From Candidatus Korarchaeum sp. (GTDB lineage Archaea; Korarchaeota; Korarchaeia; Korarchaeales; Korarchaeaceae): a stretch of 26,279 bases of DNA. The number at the start of each line of letters is the position of its first letter. The stretch's first letter is position 1. Below the pieces are notes generated by a model. It searched no databases and was not told the origin of the DNA. It worked only from the letters and a program-made list of their open reading frames with translations. A program made the position numbers and the translations under genes. Below, in pieces: positions 1 to 7,662 of the stretch. The DNA is taken from positions 1-26,279 of the forward strand of contig JAJHQZ010000014.1 in assembly GCA_020833055.1 (NCBI GenBank). The letters run 5' to 3'.

Positions 1-188
1 ACATCATCCAGCGTGGGCTTCTCGATCACAACGAGCACATTCGAATCGTAAACCTGATCATCCGGGCTAGGAAGAGCTATTACTCTCTTCAAACGCTTTC
101 CGAAGTGAAGCATCAGTCCCTCAGCGAGCTTGATGATTGAGGCCGTCCATCCCTCTGGCCCACGCATCTCGAGCACTATGGGGAGCAT
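1..188 (-). CDS. Partial protein, possibly nucleotidyltransferase-like (5' part only)
   Basis: The gene runs off the left edge; 62 complete codons are visible. The ATG at 188 is the first possible start after an in-frame TAG directly upstream. A TATA-like CCTTTATTAC about 26 nt upstream suggests a leaderless message. The fragment reads MLPIVLEMRGPEG..., with an amphipathic stretch and then a strand-like VLVVIEKP near residues 51-58. This weakly recalls the DVLVV strand of Pol-beta-type nucleotidyltransferases, but the GSxxxGxxxxxSDxD signature is not clearly present (PDDQVYDSN is the nearest). I do not recognise the family with confidence. The reading frame itself is well supported by codon use; the function is a guess. 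Confidence 0.5.
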   Translation of the reverse strand, partial: MLPIVLEMRGPEGWTASIIKLAEGLMLHFGKRLKRVIALPSPDDQVYDSNVLVVIEKPTLDD

Positions 189-210
189 CTACTTCTCATA
201 TAGGAATGAA

Positions 211-220
211 GTAATAAAGG
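211..220 (-). promoter_or_regulatory. TATA-like box of the left-edge gene
   Basis: On the minus strand this reads CCTTTATTAC, centred about 27 nt before the ATG at 188, the spacing expected for a leaderless archaeal transcript. Confidence 0.4.
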
Positions 221-356
221 TGAGGGATCTCATCGACTCCCGATAGATCCCACATCCGCAGTTGAGATCGCCTGTTTAGGTAAGCCCTTCTCTCAATGGA
301 GTGGATCCCGCTATCGAGCTTCCCTTAGTCCGATGCACTAAATAGACCCTAAGGTA

Positions 357-369
357 AAGTTTTTATATT
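357..369 (+). promoter_or_regulatory. TATA box/BRE of thrS
   Basis: AAGTTTTTATATT, a strong archaeal-looking promoter core. The same 13-mer occurs on the minus strand in front of dppA (11294-11306). The predicted transcript start is near 390, giving thrS a leader of about 84 nt, long for this window. Between 221 and 356 I see no gene or convincing RNA. Confidence 0.6.
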
Positions 370-460
370 GAGGATGAACCTCAGGGAGGTGTGCAGCTTG
401 AGGAGGGATCTAGAAACTTCTTAGCTGCTTGAGTCCCGGAGACTCTATTCATCCGAGCTC

Positions 461-468
461 GGGAGGTG
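461..468 (+). promoter_or_regulatory. Ribosome binding site that sets the thrS start
   Basis: GGGAGGTG lies exactly 6 nt before TTG 475. The longest open frame would start at GTG 466, but that GTG is inside the Shine-Dalgarno sequence itself, so TTG 475 is the likely start. The same GGAGGTG-N6-start arrangement recurs at dppA. Confidence 0.75.
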
Positions 469-474
469 TCCCCT

Positions 475-2391
475 TTGGTTAAAGTTATAATGCCAGATGG
501 GACTACCTTGAACGCTGGAGAGGGGGAGAGGATTTTAGATGTGATACCTAGAGGTATAGGACTGATAGCAGAGGCATCAGGGAGACTTCTGGACCTCTCA
601 ACTGTGATAAGTGATGATCTAGGCGAGATAAGGATCCTGGACTTCAATAGTAGGGAGGGGAAGGAGGCTTACTGGCACACCACATCTCACATATTAGCTC
701 AAGCTGTCAAGAGGCTCTTTAAGGAGGCTAAGCTAGGGATAGGGCCTCCCATAGAGGAGGGCTTCTACTACGAGTTCGACCTGGGGGGCAAGACCTTCTC
801 TCAGGAGGACTTGGAGCTGATAGAGGAGGAGATGAGGAGGATCGTTGAGGAGGATATCGAGATAGTGAGGGAGGAGATGAGGAGGGAGGAGGCCCTAGCT
901 CTCTTCAGGGAGGCTGGAGAGCCGTATAAGGTCGAGCTCCTGGAGGAGATAGAGGAGCCAGTGGTATCGATATACAGGCAAGGTGAGTTCTTCGACCTCT
1001 GCAGAGGCCCTCACTTACCTTCCACCGGTTATGTGAAGTATATGAAGCTTCTTCAGGTCTCCTCATCCTACTGGAGGGGGGATGAGAGGAATCCCGTGAT
1101 GCAGAGAGTCTACGGGATATCCTTCCCCTCTAAGGAGATGCTGGATGAGTTCTTAGCGAGGAGGGAGGAGATAAGGAAGAGGGATCATAGGGTCATAGGG
1201 CCCCAGCTAGATCTCTTCTCCATGCCGTCAGAGATAATAGGTCCAGGCCTCGTCTTATGGCATCCCAAGGGAGCTAGGGTCAGGCGTATAATAGAGGACT
1301 TCTTAGTGAGGGTCCACTTGAGCAGGGGATACGAGCTCGTCTACTCCCCTCATATAGCTTACAGCACACTCTGGAGGATCTCGGGGCACTTAGATTACTA
1401 CAGAGATTATATGTACGTCTTCGAGAAGGAGGGGATAGAGCACGCTGTAAAGCCCATGAACTGCCCCTTCCACATACTCATCTACAAATCGAAGAGGAGG
1501 AGCTACAGGGAACTCCCACTCAGGCTATTCGAGCTCGGAACTGTCTATAGGTTCGAGAAGTCGGGCGTCCTCCACGGCTTGCTGAGGGCTAGGGGGTTCA
1601 CTCAGGACGATGCTCACATATTCACCACTAGGGAGGATCTTGAGGACGAAGTCGTGGGGCTCATAGACCTCAATGAGTACTTAATGAGGTCCTTCGGCTT
1701 CGAGGAGCTCAAGGTGGAGATATCCACTTGGGATCCCAGGAGGAGATCTGAGTACATGGGCTCCGATGAGGACTGGTCAGCAGCTCAATCCTCCTTAGAG
1801 GGCGCTCTGAGGAGGAAGGGGTACAGATATGAGATAATGGAGGGGGAGGCTGCATTTTACGGCCCAAAGATAGATATGAAGCTCGTGGATTCAATAGGGA
1901 GGGAGTGGCAACTCAGTACGATACAGATAGACTTCAACCTCCCCAGGAGATTCGATCTGAAGTATGTGAGAGCTGACGGTAGCGAGGAGCACATCGTGAT
2001 GATACACAGAGCCCTATTGGGATCTATAGAGAGGTTCTTCGGGATACTCCTGGAGCATTACGCTGGAAACTTCCCCCTATGGATAGCCCCCATCCAGCTA
2101 AGGATACTTCCAGTCTCCCAGGCCCAGGAGGGGAGAGCTGAGGAACTATTAGCTCTCATGTCAGCTAGAGGGGTCAGGGCAGATATTAGGAGAGCAGAAT
2201 CTACTCTCAGCTACAGGATAAGGGAGAGCGAACTGGAGAAAATACCTATAATCGCTATAATAGGGGAAAGGGAGATGAAGACGGGTGAGATCTCAGTTAG
2301 GGTCAAGGGGAAGGGGAATCTGGGGAGCATGAGCTTGGAAGATTTCTTCAGGACATTCGGGAAGGAGTTACTCCCTCCAGATATGAGGTAA
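475..2391 (+). CDS. thrS: Threonyl-tRNA synthetase, bacterial type with N2 editing domain
   Basis: Charges tRNA-Thr in the cytoplasm; 638 aa from TTG 475, close to the about 640 aa of bacterial ThrRS. Order: TGS domain (about 1-60); editing domain of the tRNA_SAD type with HTTSH (H68, H72) and DLCRGPH (C176, H180); class II catalytic core (about 235-530); anticodon-binding domain at the C-terminus. The three zinc ligands are visible as MNCPFH (C330), DDAHIF (H381) and IHRALLGS (H511). Motif 2 is the YRFEKSG...RARGFTQDDAH segment. This is the bacterial/eukaryotic architecture, not the typical euryarchaeal ThrRS with a D-aminoacyl-tRNA-deacylase-like editing domain, so transfer from bacteria is plausible (inference). 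It sits alone behind its own promoter and leader. TTTTTT follows the stop and doubles as the TATA box of the next gene. Confidence 0.97.
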   Translation: MVKVIMPDGTTLNAGEGERILDVIPRGIGLIAEASGRLLDLSTVISDDLGEIRILDFNSREGKEAYWHTTSHILAQAVKRLFKEAKLGIGPPIEEGFYYEFDLGGKTFSQEDLELIEEEMRRIVEEDIEIVREEMRREEALALFREAGEPYKVELLEEIEEPVVSIYRQGEFFDLCRGPHLPSTGYVKYMKLLQVSSSYWRGDERNPVMQRVYGISFPSKEMLDEFLARREEIRKRDHRVIGPQLDLFSMPSEIIGPGLVLWHPKGARVRRIIEDFLVRVHLSRGYELVYSPHIAYSTLWRISGHLDYYRDYMYVFEKEGIEHAVKPMNCPFHILIYKSKRRSYRELPLRLFELGTVYRFEKSGVLHGLLRARGFTQDDAHIFTTREDLEDEVVGLIDLNEYLMRSFGFEELKVEISTWDPRRRSEYMGSDEDWSAAQSSLEGALRRKGYRYEIMEGEAAFYGPKIDMKLVDSIGREWQLSTIQIDFNLPRRFDLKYVRADGSEEHIVMIHRALLGSIERFFGILLEHYAGNFPLWIAPIQLRILPVSQAQEGRAEELLALMSARGVRADIRRAESTLSYRIRESELEKIPIIAIIGEREMKTGEISVRVKGKGNLGSMSLEDFFRTFGKELLPPDMR

Positions 2392-2393
2392 CA

Positions 2394-2404
2394 TTTTTTA
2401 TTTA
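2394..2404 (+). promoter_or_regulatory. T-tract after thrS, also TATA box of the DUF998 gene
   Basis: TTTTTTATTTA begins 3 nt after the thrS stop. As a T6 run it could terminate thrS. Its centre is about 25 nt from ATG 2423, so it fits a leaderless promoter for the next gene. Confidence 0.5.
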
Positions 2405-2422
2405 TCCTCGGGCTATCAGCGT

Positions 2423-2968
2423 ATGAAGCGGGGAGCTACGCTCCTGGGCGCTTTAGCGATAATAGTCCCACTATCCTCAATATTCCTCTCCATATACCTC
2501 TCACCATGGTTCAGATGGGAGGAGAATGCTTTGAGCGATCTAGGGCATGCTTCTAGGAGCGGGGTGGCCCCTATCTTCAACCTAGGCCTCGTTACCGGGG
2601 GCCTCCTCTTCATGATCTTCTCCATAATGTACATGCACGGGAAGTACCCTCTCACATCTAAGCTCATGATAATAGCGTCCTACTTCCTGATACTGATAGG
2701 GACTTTCGATGAGATCTACGGCTTCCTCCATTTCTTAGTGAGCTTGATCTTCTTCATAATGCTCGCATTCGCAGCCTTAGCTTTCAGTTATGAATCCAAG
2801 AAGAGCTATCCTATCTTAGTGACCCTGATAATAGGGATCTCCTGGGCCCTGAATATGTCAGGGATCTGGAAGTGCGGCGCTGCCGTACCGGAGATGATAT
2901 CCGTGCTCGCCTCCCTAGTATGGTTCACCGATGCCCTGAGGAATCTGAGGAGATCTAGCTGGGGCTGA
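2423..2968 (+). CDS. DUF998 family integral membrane protein
   Basis: 181 aa with about six hydrophobic segments: residues 5-28, 52-72, 79-96, 99-120, 130-148 and 155-172. The motif ENALSDLGH after the first segment is characteristic of DUF998 (PF06197-type) proteins, which have no assigned biochemical role. The ATG follows a TATA-like T-tract at leaderless spacing. It is monocistronic: thrS is upstream on the same strand but has a likely terminator, and about 200 nt follow before the next gene. Family assignment is fairly secure; function is unknown. Confidence 0.8.
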   Translation: MKRGATLLGALAIIVPLSSIFLSIYLSPWFRWEENALSDLGHASRSGVAPIFNLGLVTGGLLFMIFSIMYMHGKYPLTSKLMIIASYFLILIGTFDEIYGFLHFLVSLIFFIMLAFAALAFSYESKKSYPILVTLIIGISWALNMSGIWKCGAAVPEMISVLASLVWFTDALRNLRRSSWG

Positions 2969-3156
2969 TCTCCTCATCATTAAATTTATTTAAAATAATC
3001 GTCAAAATTCTAAAAATTTACAATTGGTGGTTCATTAAGTTTCCATCGGAAAAGCTCATATAAAGTTGACTATCCGGGAGCTGCTGCTAATATATGAACT
3101 CGCATCATGATGAGAGCATGAATATCAAGATGATCCTGAGGAGCTCTCGAGCAAGA

Positions 3157-3163
3157 CTTAAAT
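3157..3163 (+). promoter_or_regulatory. TATA-like box of the dipeptide epimerase gene
   Basis: CTTAAAT centred about 25 nt before ATG 3185, consistent with a leaderless message. The upstream gap (2969-3156) is AT-rich and has a second TATA-like stretch at 3088-3097. Confidence 0.45.
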
Positions 3164-3184
3164 CTTAATTCTAGAGTGTTCGTT

Positions 3185-4306
3185 ATGCCCATCAGGAGGG
3201 TCGAGGTATATACCGTTGAGCTCCCCTACAAGAAGCCCTTCACAATATCTATGGGCACTTCCTACAGCAGTACGGATGTCGTAGTTAAGCTGATAGATGA
3301 TGAGGGCAATGTGGGTTGGGGGGAGGCATCCCCATCTAGGAGAGTGACTGGTGAGAGCGAGGACACTATATTATCGGCTATGAACGTCCTCGCCCCCCAA
3401 TTGATCAATGAGGATCCGCTAAATGTCGAGGGGATCGAGAGGAAGTTAGCAGGAGCTATCCTCGGAAACACTTCAGCGAAGCTGGCGCTCGAGATGGCTG
3501 TCTTCGACCTGAAGGGGAAGATACTTGGCGTGAGGGTGAGGGATCTTCTGGGAGGCTATAGAGATAGAGTGGAGACGGATTTCACCATAGGAATAATGTC
3601 GCCCGAGGAGATGGCCTCAGATGCCCTGAAGTACGTTGAGATGGGATTCAGGATATTGAAGCTCAAAGTGGGTCTGGATGTAGAGGAGGATATAGCGAGG
3701 GTCAAGGCCGTAAGGGATGCGGTGGGCAAGGACATAAGGATAAGGATAGATGCTAATCAGGGCTGGACAGTTAAGCAAGCTAAAAGGGCCCTCTCATCTA
3801 TGGAGAGATACGATGTGGAGCTCGCTGAACAGCCAGTGAAGTGGTACGATTATGAGGGGATGGCCGAGCTTACTAGAGTGAGTCCCATCCCCATAATGGC
3901 CGATGAATCGGTCCATTCCGCTAGAGATGCTCTCTTAGTTGCGAAGATGAGGGCCGCTGATTACATAAACATAAAGTTGACTAAGGCTGGTGGCCTCCTG
4001 GAGGCGAGGAGGATAGCAGCGATAAGCGAAGCCGCCGGGATACCTAATATGATAGGGTGCATGATGGAGGGAGGTATAAGCATAACTGCAGCAGTCCACT
4101 TCGCTACAGCCACTAGGAACGTGGTCACAACGGACCTAGACTCAGATATATCCCTGAAGGAGGACTTCGTAGAGGGAGGAGCTAAATGTGAAAAGGGCTT
4201 CAGGATACTGCCGGAGGGCCCCGGCTTAGGGGACTTGAGGGTCAAGGAGGGGATGCTAAAGCTTAGGGGAGTTTTCGAGGAAGGGAAAGTATCTACGCCT
4301 CTGTAG
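3185..4306 (+). CDS. Dipeptide epimerase (L-Ala-D/L-Glu epimerase-like, enolase superfamily)
   Basis: 373 aa. It should racemise an alpha carbon of a dipeptide by abstracting and returning a proton, with Mg2+ bound in the barrel. The muconate-lactonizing subgroup signature is complete: KLK at 159-161 (acid/base lysines), metal ligands D189 (IDANQGW), E215 (AEQP) and D240 (ADES), and the second acid/base lysine K264 (NIKLTKAGG). The spacing between these residues is close to that of the B. subtilis Ala-Glu epimerase. An N-terminal capping domain precedes residue 130. I chose ATG 3185 over GTG 3176 because the TATA box fits leaderless transcription there. The next gene starts 9 nt downstream, so they form an operon. 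With no peptidoglycan expected in an archaeon, the substrate is probably an imported dipeptide (inference from the Dpp locus alongside). Exact substrate cannot be read from sequence. Confidence 0.88.
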   Translation: MPIRRVEVYTVELPYKKPFTISMGTSYSSTDVVVKLIDDEGNVGWGEASPSRRVTGESEDTILSAMNVLAPQLINEDPLNVEGIERKLAGAILGNTSAKLALEMAVFDLKGKILGVRVRDLLGGYRDRVETDFTIGIMSPEEMASDALKYVEMGFRILKLKVGLDVEEDIARVKAVRDAVGKDIRIRIDANQGWTVKQAKRALSSMERYDVELAEQPVKWYDYEGMAELTRVSPIPIMADESVHSARDALLVAKMRAADYINIKLTKAGGLLEARRIAAISEAAGIPNMIGCMMEGGISITAAVHFATATRNVVTTDLDSDISLKEDFVEGGAKCEKGFRILPEGPGLGDLRVKEGMLKLRGVFEEGKVSTPL

Positions 4307-4315
4307 GGAGAGAGC

Positions 4316-5602
4316 ATGATAGAGTCATATTATCCTTCTGTATTCAAATGCAAGCCCTCCTTCCCCATAGTAGTCGATAGGGGGTTCAAAGCTGAGATAT
4401 GGACGAAGGATGGGAGGAGGTTCCTGGACTTCAGCGGGGCTGCCACCTCCTTAGGTCAGGCGCATCCCAAGGTAGTCGAGAGCATCAAGGAGCATGTGAA
4501 TAAAATAACAGGATTCTCAGGTCTATTGGCTCCAACGGAACCCTTCTTAAGGTTGGGTGAGGAACTGAAATCTATAGTGCCTATCAGGGACGCTTCAATA
4601 GCTTACGCTACTACAGGAAGTGAGGCGAGCGATTTCGCGATCCAGCTGGCTAAATACGTCACGAAGAGGAGCGTCATCCTCTCATTCTTCGGGGCCTATC
4701 ATGGTCTGACGGGCTACGCTCTGATGTCATCACCGACGGAGGGAATGAGGAGAGTGGCCCCTAGGGTCAGCGATACTCTATATGCGCCCTACCCCAACTG
4801 CCTCCCCTGCAAGATGAGATCCCTCCCATGCGATGATTGCGTGGATCTCTCAATCTCGTTCATAGAGGAGGAAATAATTGGGAGAGCTGTCGAGCCAGAG
4901 GATCTCGCGGCTATAATTGTGGAGCCTCTACAATCGCATGGGGGCATAATATTTCCGCCAGCGAGGTTCTTCCAAGAACTTAGGAGGATATCGAACGAGA
5001 CAGGGGCTCTCCTGATAGTGGATGAAGTCTATACCGGTTTCGGGAGGACGGGGAAGTGGTTCGGGATCGAGCACCATGGCGTCGAGCCCGATATAATGGT
5101 AATGGGTAAGGGGATGGGCGGGGGACTCCCCATAGCTGCCGTGGCCTTCAGGGGGAGCCTCCTGGAGGACTGGTACCTCTGCAGTGGGGGGAGCCTCGGG
5201 ACCTTCGCTGGGCACTACCTATCGGCAGTAGCTTCCCTGGCAACTATAGAGGCCATAAGGGAGGAGAATCTGATCGAGAACTCCAAGGAGAGGGGGGAGC
5301 AGTTGAGCTCATCCCTCAGGGAGTTCGTCGAGAGATATGACTTCCTGGTCGATTCCAGAGGAACGGGATGTGTTCAGGGAATAGAGTTCTATGAGAAAGG
5401 CAAACCTTCTAAGAAAGTAGCTGAGATGGTGAAATGGGCTTTATTCGATCGGGGTCTCCTAGCCATCCAGGTGGGGAGGCATCATAACGTGATCAAATTG
5501 ACCCCGCCCATAACGATAACAGAGGAGCAGATGGATGAGGCCATAAGGATTATTGAGGATTCCCTCAATGAGGTAAAAAGAGTTAGAAGAGATAGCTTAT
5601 GA
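4316..5602 (+). CDS. Class III PLP aminotransferase (4-aminobutyrate aminotransferase/amino-acid racemase type)
   Basis: 428 aa, cytosolic, PLP-dependent. Visible features: a TTGSEASD phosphate-binding segment near 99-106, VDEVYTGFGRTG with the pyridine-binding D236, and the Schiff-base lysine K265 in MGKGMGGG. The fold-type I class III family holds omega-aminotransferases as well as archaeal broad-range amino-acid racemases, and I cannot tell these apart by eye. An insertion at 161-176 carries four cysteines (C162, C165, C172, C175), a possible zinc site. ATG 4316 is preceded by GGGAGAG and lies 9 nt behind the dipeptide epimerase stop, so both are probably co-transcribed. Its 3' end overlaps the small ORF on the other strand by 20 nt and faces the dpp operon. 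Confidence 0.9.
   Translation: MIESYYPSVFKCKPSFPIVVDRGFKAEIWTKDGRRFLDFSGAATSLGQAHPKVVESIKEHVNKITGFSGLLAPTEPFLRLGEELKSIVPIRDASIAYATTGSEASDFAIQLAKYVTKRSVILSFFGAYHGLTGYALMSSPTEGMRRVAPRVSDTLYAPYPNCLPCKMRSLPCDDCVDLSISFIEEEIIGRAVEPEDLAAIIVEPLQSHGGIIFPPARFFQELRRISNETGALLIVDEVYTGFGRTGKWFGIEHHGVEPDIMVMGKGMGGGLPIAAVAFRGSLLEDWYLCSGGSLGTFAGHYLSAVASLATIEAIREENLIENSKERGEQLSSSLREFVERYDFLVDSRGTGCVQGIEFYEKGKPSKKVAEMVKWALFDRGLLAIQVGRHHNVIKLTPPITITEEQMDEAIRIIEDSLNEVKRVRRDSL
5575..5579 (-). terminator. Short T-tract after the dpp operon
   Basis: TTTTT on the minus strand, 4 nt past the stop of the small ORF at the end of the dpp operon. Archaeal termination often uses only such T runs; five is a weak signal. 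Confidence 0.3.
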
Positions 5603-5720
5603 GGATGACCAGCAGCACCATTATTATGATCATCAATAGCAGGGGGAGGAGGTGAGTCGTTAGAAGCGCTATCAGGAAAGCGATATAATCCTTCAAACTC
5701 AATTTTTGCTCATCGCTCAA
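5583..5720 (-). CDS. Small hydrophobic membrane protein at the end of the dpp operon
   Basis: 45 codons from TTG 5720, or 52 from TTG 5741 if translation begins inside dppF. The frame opens 2 nt after the dppF stop. It has a charged start (MSDEQKLSLKDY) and then about 33 almost wholly hydrophobic residues, ending in VILISYLF. This would be one long membrane helix or a tight two-helix hairpin around TTHLLP. Codon choice (CTC, ATA, ATC, AGC) matches the neighbours. There is no good Shine-Dalgarno, so coupling to dppF termination would be needed. The last 20 nt overlap the convergent aminotransferase. I do not recognise the family. It may be an accessory subunit of the importer or an unrelated passenger; a chance ORF remains possible. 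Confidence 0.5.
   Translation of the reverse strand: MSDEQKLSLKDYIAFLIALLTTHLLPLLLMIIIMVLLVILISYLF
5703..5707 (+). terminator. T-tract downstream of the aminotransferase
   Basis: TTTTT on the plus strand about 100 nt past the aminotransferase stop, in the convergent gap with dppF. Weak candidate for a plus-strand terminator. Confidence 0.25.
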
Positions 5721-5722
5721 GG

Positions 5723-6694
5723 TCAGCTCAACTCTCTCCAAAGATGGCATGCCACATAATGTCCCTCAGAGATCTCCTCGATCTTTGGCTCCTCAGTCCT
5801 GCATACTTCCTTAGCGTAAGGGCACCTCGTGTGGAACCTGCATCCCGATGGTGGATTCATAGGGCTCGGTATTTCGCCTAGAAGCAAGAGCTTCCTCCTG
5901 GATTTAACTAACTTGGGATCGGGGACAGGAATGGAGGAGATCAGTCCGATCGTATAAGGATGCCTCGGGTTCTCGAATAGTTCCTCGGTCGGGGCCACTT
6001 CCACCAACTTGCCCAAGTACATCACACCAACCCTATTACTAAAATGTCTGACTACAGCGAGATTATGACTTATCAGTAGGTATGTTAGTCCAAATTTTTC
6101 CTTCAAATCGGATAGCAAGTTCAATATTTTCGCTTGTACGCTGACGTCCAGGGCTGAAGTGGGTTCATCCAAGACTATGAACTTGGGCCTGAGTATGAGC
6201 GCTCTAGCTATTACTATCCTCTGCCTCTGTCCCCCTGAGAACTCATGAGGGTATCTATGCATGTGCTCGGGGTTCAGGCCCACTAGCTTTAACATCTCAC
6301 TCACCCTCTCCTCCACTTCCTTCCCCCTTAGCCCCTCATGGATGATCAGGGGCTCACCGACTATATCCTTGACCTTCTTCTTCGGATGTAGGGCCTTGTA
6401 CGGGTCTTGGAAGACTATCTGCATCTCCCTCCTCAGGGGAAGGAGCTCCTTACCCCTCAGTTCAGTTATATCCCTCCCATCGAAGAATATCCTCCCGGAC
6501 GTAGGTTCTATCAACTTGAGGACAACTCTCCCCAGCGTTGTTTTCCCGCTCCCAGACTCACCAACCAGTCCAAAAGTCTCTCCTTTCCCTATATCCATCG
6601 ATACTCCATCCACAGCTCTTATCTCCCCGATAACTTTCATCAGCACGCCTCCCCTCACGGGGAAGTACTTCCTGATATCCTGGAGCCTGAGCAT
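5723..6694 (-). CDS. dppF: Dipeptide/oligopeptide ABC transporter ATP-binding protein DppF
   Basis: 323 aa ATPase, the second of two nucleotide-binding subunits of the peptide importer. Walker A is GESGSGKTT, the signature is FSGGQRQR, and Walker B is [11 protein letters not shown]. The C-terminal oligo/dipeptide-transporter extension has [12 protein letters not shown], a [13 protein letters not shown] segment and four cysteines ([16 protein letters not shown]). Known DppD/DppF homologues carry an iron-sulfur cluster at such a site. ATG 6703 overlaps the dppD stop, but the Shine-Dalgarno-like GGGAGATGAT is best spaced for ATG 6694, which I prefer. It is fifth in dppABCDF and translationally coupled to dppD. 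Confidence 0.95.
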   Translation of the reverse strand: MLRLQDIRKYFPVRGGVLMKVIGEIRAVDGVSMDIGKGETFGLVGESGSGKTTLGRVVLKLIEPTSGRIFFDGRDITELRGKELLPLRREMQIVFQDPYKALHPKKKVKDIVGEPLIIHEGLRGKEVEERVSEMLKLVGLNPEHMHRYPHEFSGGQRQRIVIARALILRPKFIVLDEPTSALDVSVQAKILNLLSDLKEKFGLTYLLISHNLAVVRHFSNRVGVMYLGKLVEVAPTEELFENPRHPYTIGLISSIPVPDPKLVKSRRKLLLLGEIPSPMNPPSGCRFHTRCPYAKEVCRTEEPKIEEISEGHYVACHLWRELS

Positions 6695-6699
6695 GATTA

Positions 6700-7659
6700 T
6701 CATCTCCCATAGAGGAAGCAGGAGACGAGATGATCATTTCCCACATTTAGGAGGTTCGGAACTTCCTTATCACAGATATCCATCCTCTTCGGGCATCTGG
6801 GGTGGAAGAGGCAACCGGGAGGAGGATTGAGGAGGGAGGGTATCTCCCCTTCCATGGAGAAGAGCCTACTTCCGGAGGATTTCGATCCGGGGATCGATCT
6901 GAGGAGGCCCACTGTGTATGGATGGAGGGGGTTCTCGAATAGTTCCTCAGTCCTAGCTACCTCAACTATCCTCCCAGCGTACATAACGGCTATCCTATCT
7001 GATATCTCAGCGGCTAGAGCTAAATCATGCGTTATATAGATGACGCTGGTGTTGAACTCCCTGATGAGCTCCTTGAAGAGATTCATTATCTGGGCTTGGA
7101 TAGTGACATCCAGCGCAGAGGTGGGCTCGTCAGCTATCATTAGCTTCGGTCTCAGGGCTAAAGCCATCGATATCACTATTCTCTGAGCCATCCCTCCGCT
7201 CAATTCATGCGGGTAGCTCCTATAAATCCTCTCCGGATCGGGAAGGCCAACTTTCCTGAACATATCCAGTACTCTCTCCCTCGCCTCCTCCTTACTCATA
7301 CTCTCATGAGCTAGGAAGGCTTCAGCGACCTGATCCCCGACTTGTATGACGGGATTGAGCGCTGCTTTCGGCTCCTGAAATATCATAGATATATCCCTCC
7401 CTCTTATCTTAAGGATCTCACTCATCGGAAGTTTTAAGAGGTCCTTTCCCTCGAAGATCACCTCTCCTCCAGCTATCTCAGCGTTCTCATCCAATAACCT
7501 CATTATAGTGAGCCCCGTCACCGTTTTCCCGCTGCCAGTCTCTCCCACTAATCCTAAGACCTCGCCGTAGTTCACTGAGAAGCTCACGCCATCAACAGCT
7601 CTCACGATTCCCCTCAACGTGTGGAATCTGACCTTGAGGTCCCTAACATCGAGTAGCAT
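6700..7659 (-). CDS. dppD: Dipeptide/oligopeptide ABC transporter ATP-binding protein DppD
   Basis: 319 aa. Walker A is GETGSGKT, the signature is LSGGMAQR, and Walker B is [12 protein letters not shown]. It has the peptide-transporter C-terminal extension [13 protein letters not shown] with [13 protein letters not shown], and cysteines in [12 protein letters not shown] and VSCF, the likely cluster ligands. It pairs with DppF to energise uptake on the cytoplasmic face. The ATG lies 3 nt after the dppC stop, with AGGAG about 8 nt before it, so translation is coupled. Its last bases overlap an upstream in-frame ATG of dppF. Confidence 0.95.
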   Translation of the reverse strand: MLLDVRDLKVRFHTLRGIVRAVDGVSFSVNYGEVLGLVGETGSGKTVTGLTIMRLLDENAEIAGGEVIFEGKDLLKLPMSEILKIRGRDISMIFQEPKAALNPVIQVGDQVAEAFLAHESMSKEEARERVLDMFRKVGLPDPERIYRSYPHELSGGMAQRIVISMALALRPKLMIADEPTSALDVTIQAQIMNLFKELIREFNTSVIYITHDLALAAEISDRIAVMYAGRIVEVARTEELFENPLHPYTVGLLRSIPGSKSSGSRLFSMEGEIPSLLNPPPGCLFHPRCPKRMDICDKEVPNLLNVGNDHLVSCFLYGR

Positions 7660-7662
7660 AGG

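Noticed and set aside
3107-3139. ATGATGA and CTGA resembling C and D boxes of a guide RNA
   Set aside because: Only one C-like and one D-like box lie 22 nt apart, with no C'/D' pair at the usual spacing and no terminal stem, so a C/D RNA cannot be supported.
3961-4317. Minus-strand frame antisense to the dipeptide epimerase 3' half
   Set aside because: The plus-strand gene carries all catalytic residues in this stretch; the antisense frame has no signals of its own.
6261-6830. Long plus-strand frame (189 codons) opposite dppF and dppD
   Set aside because: It is antisense to two clearly recognised ATPase genes with intact motifs; its Ser/Pro/Leu-rich translation is typical of a shadow frame.
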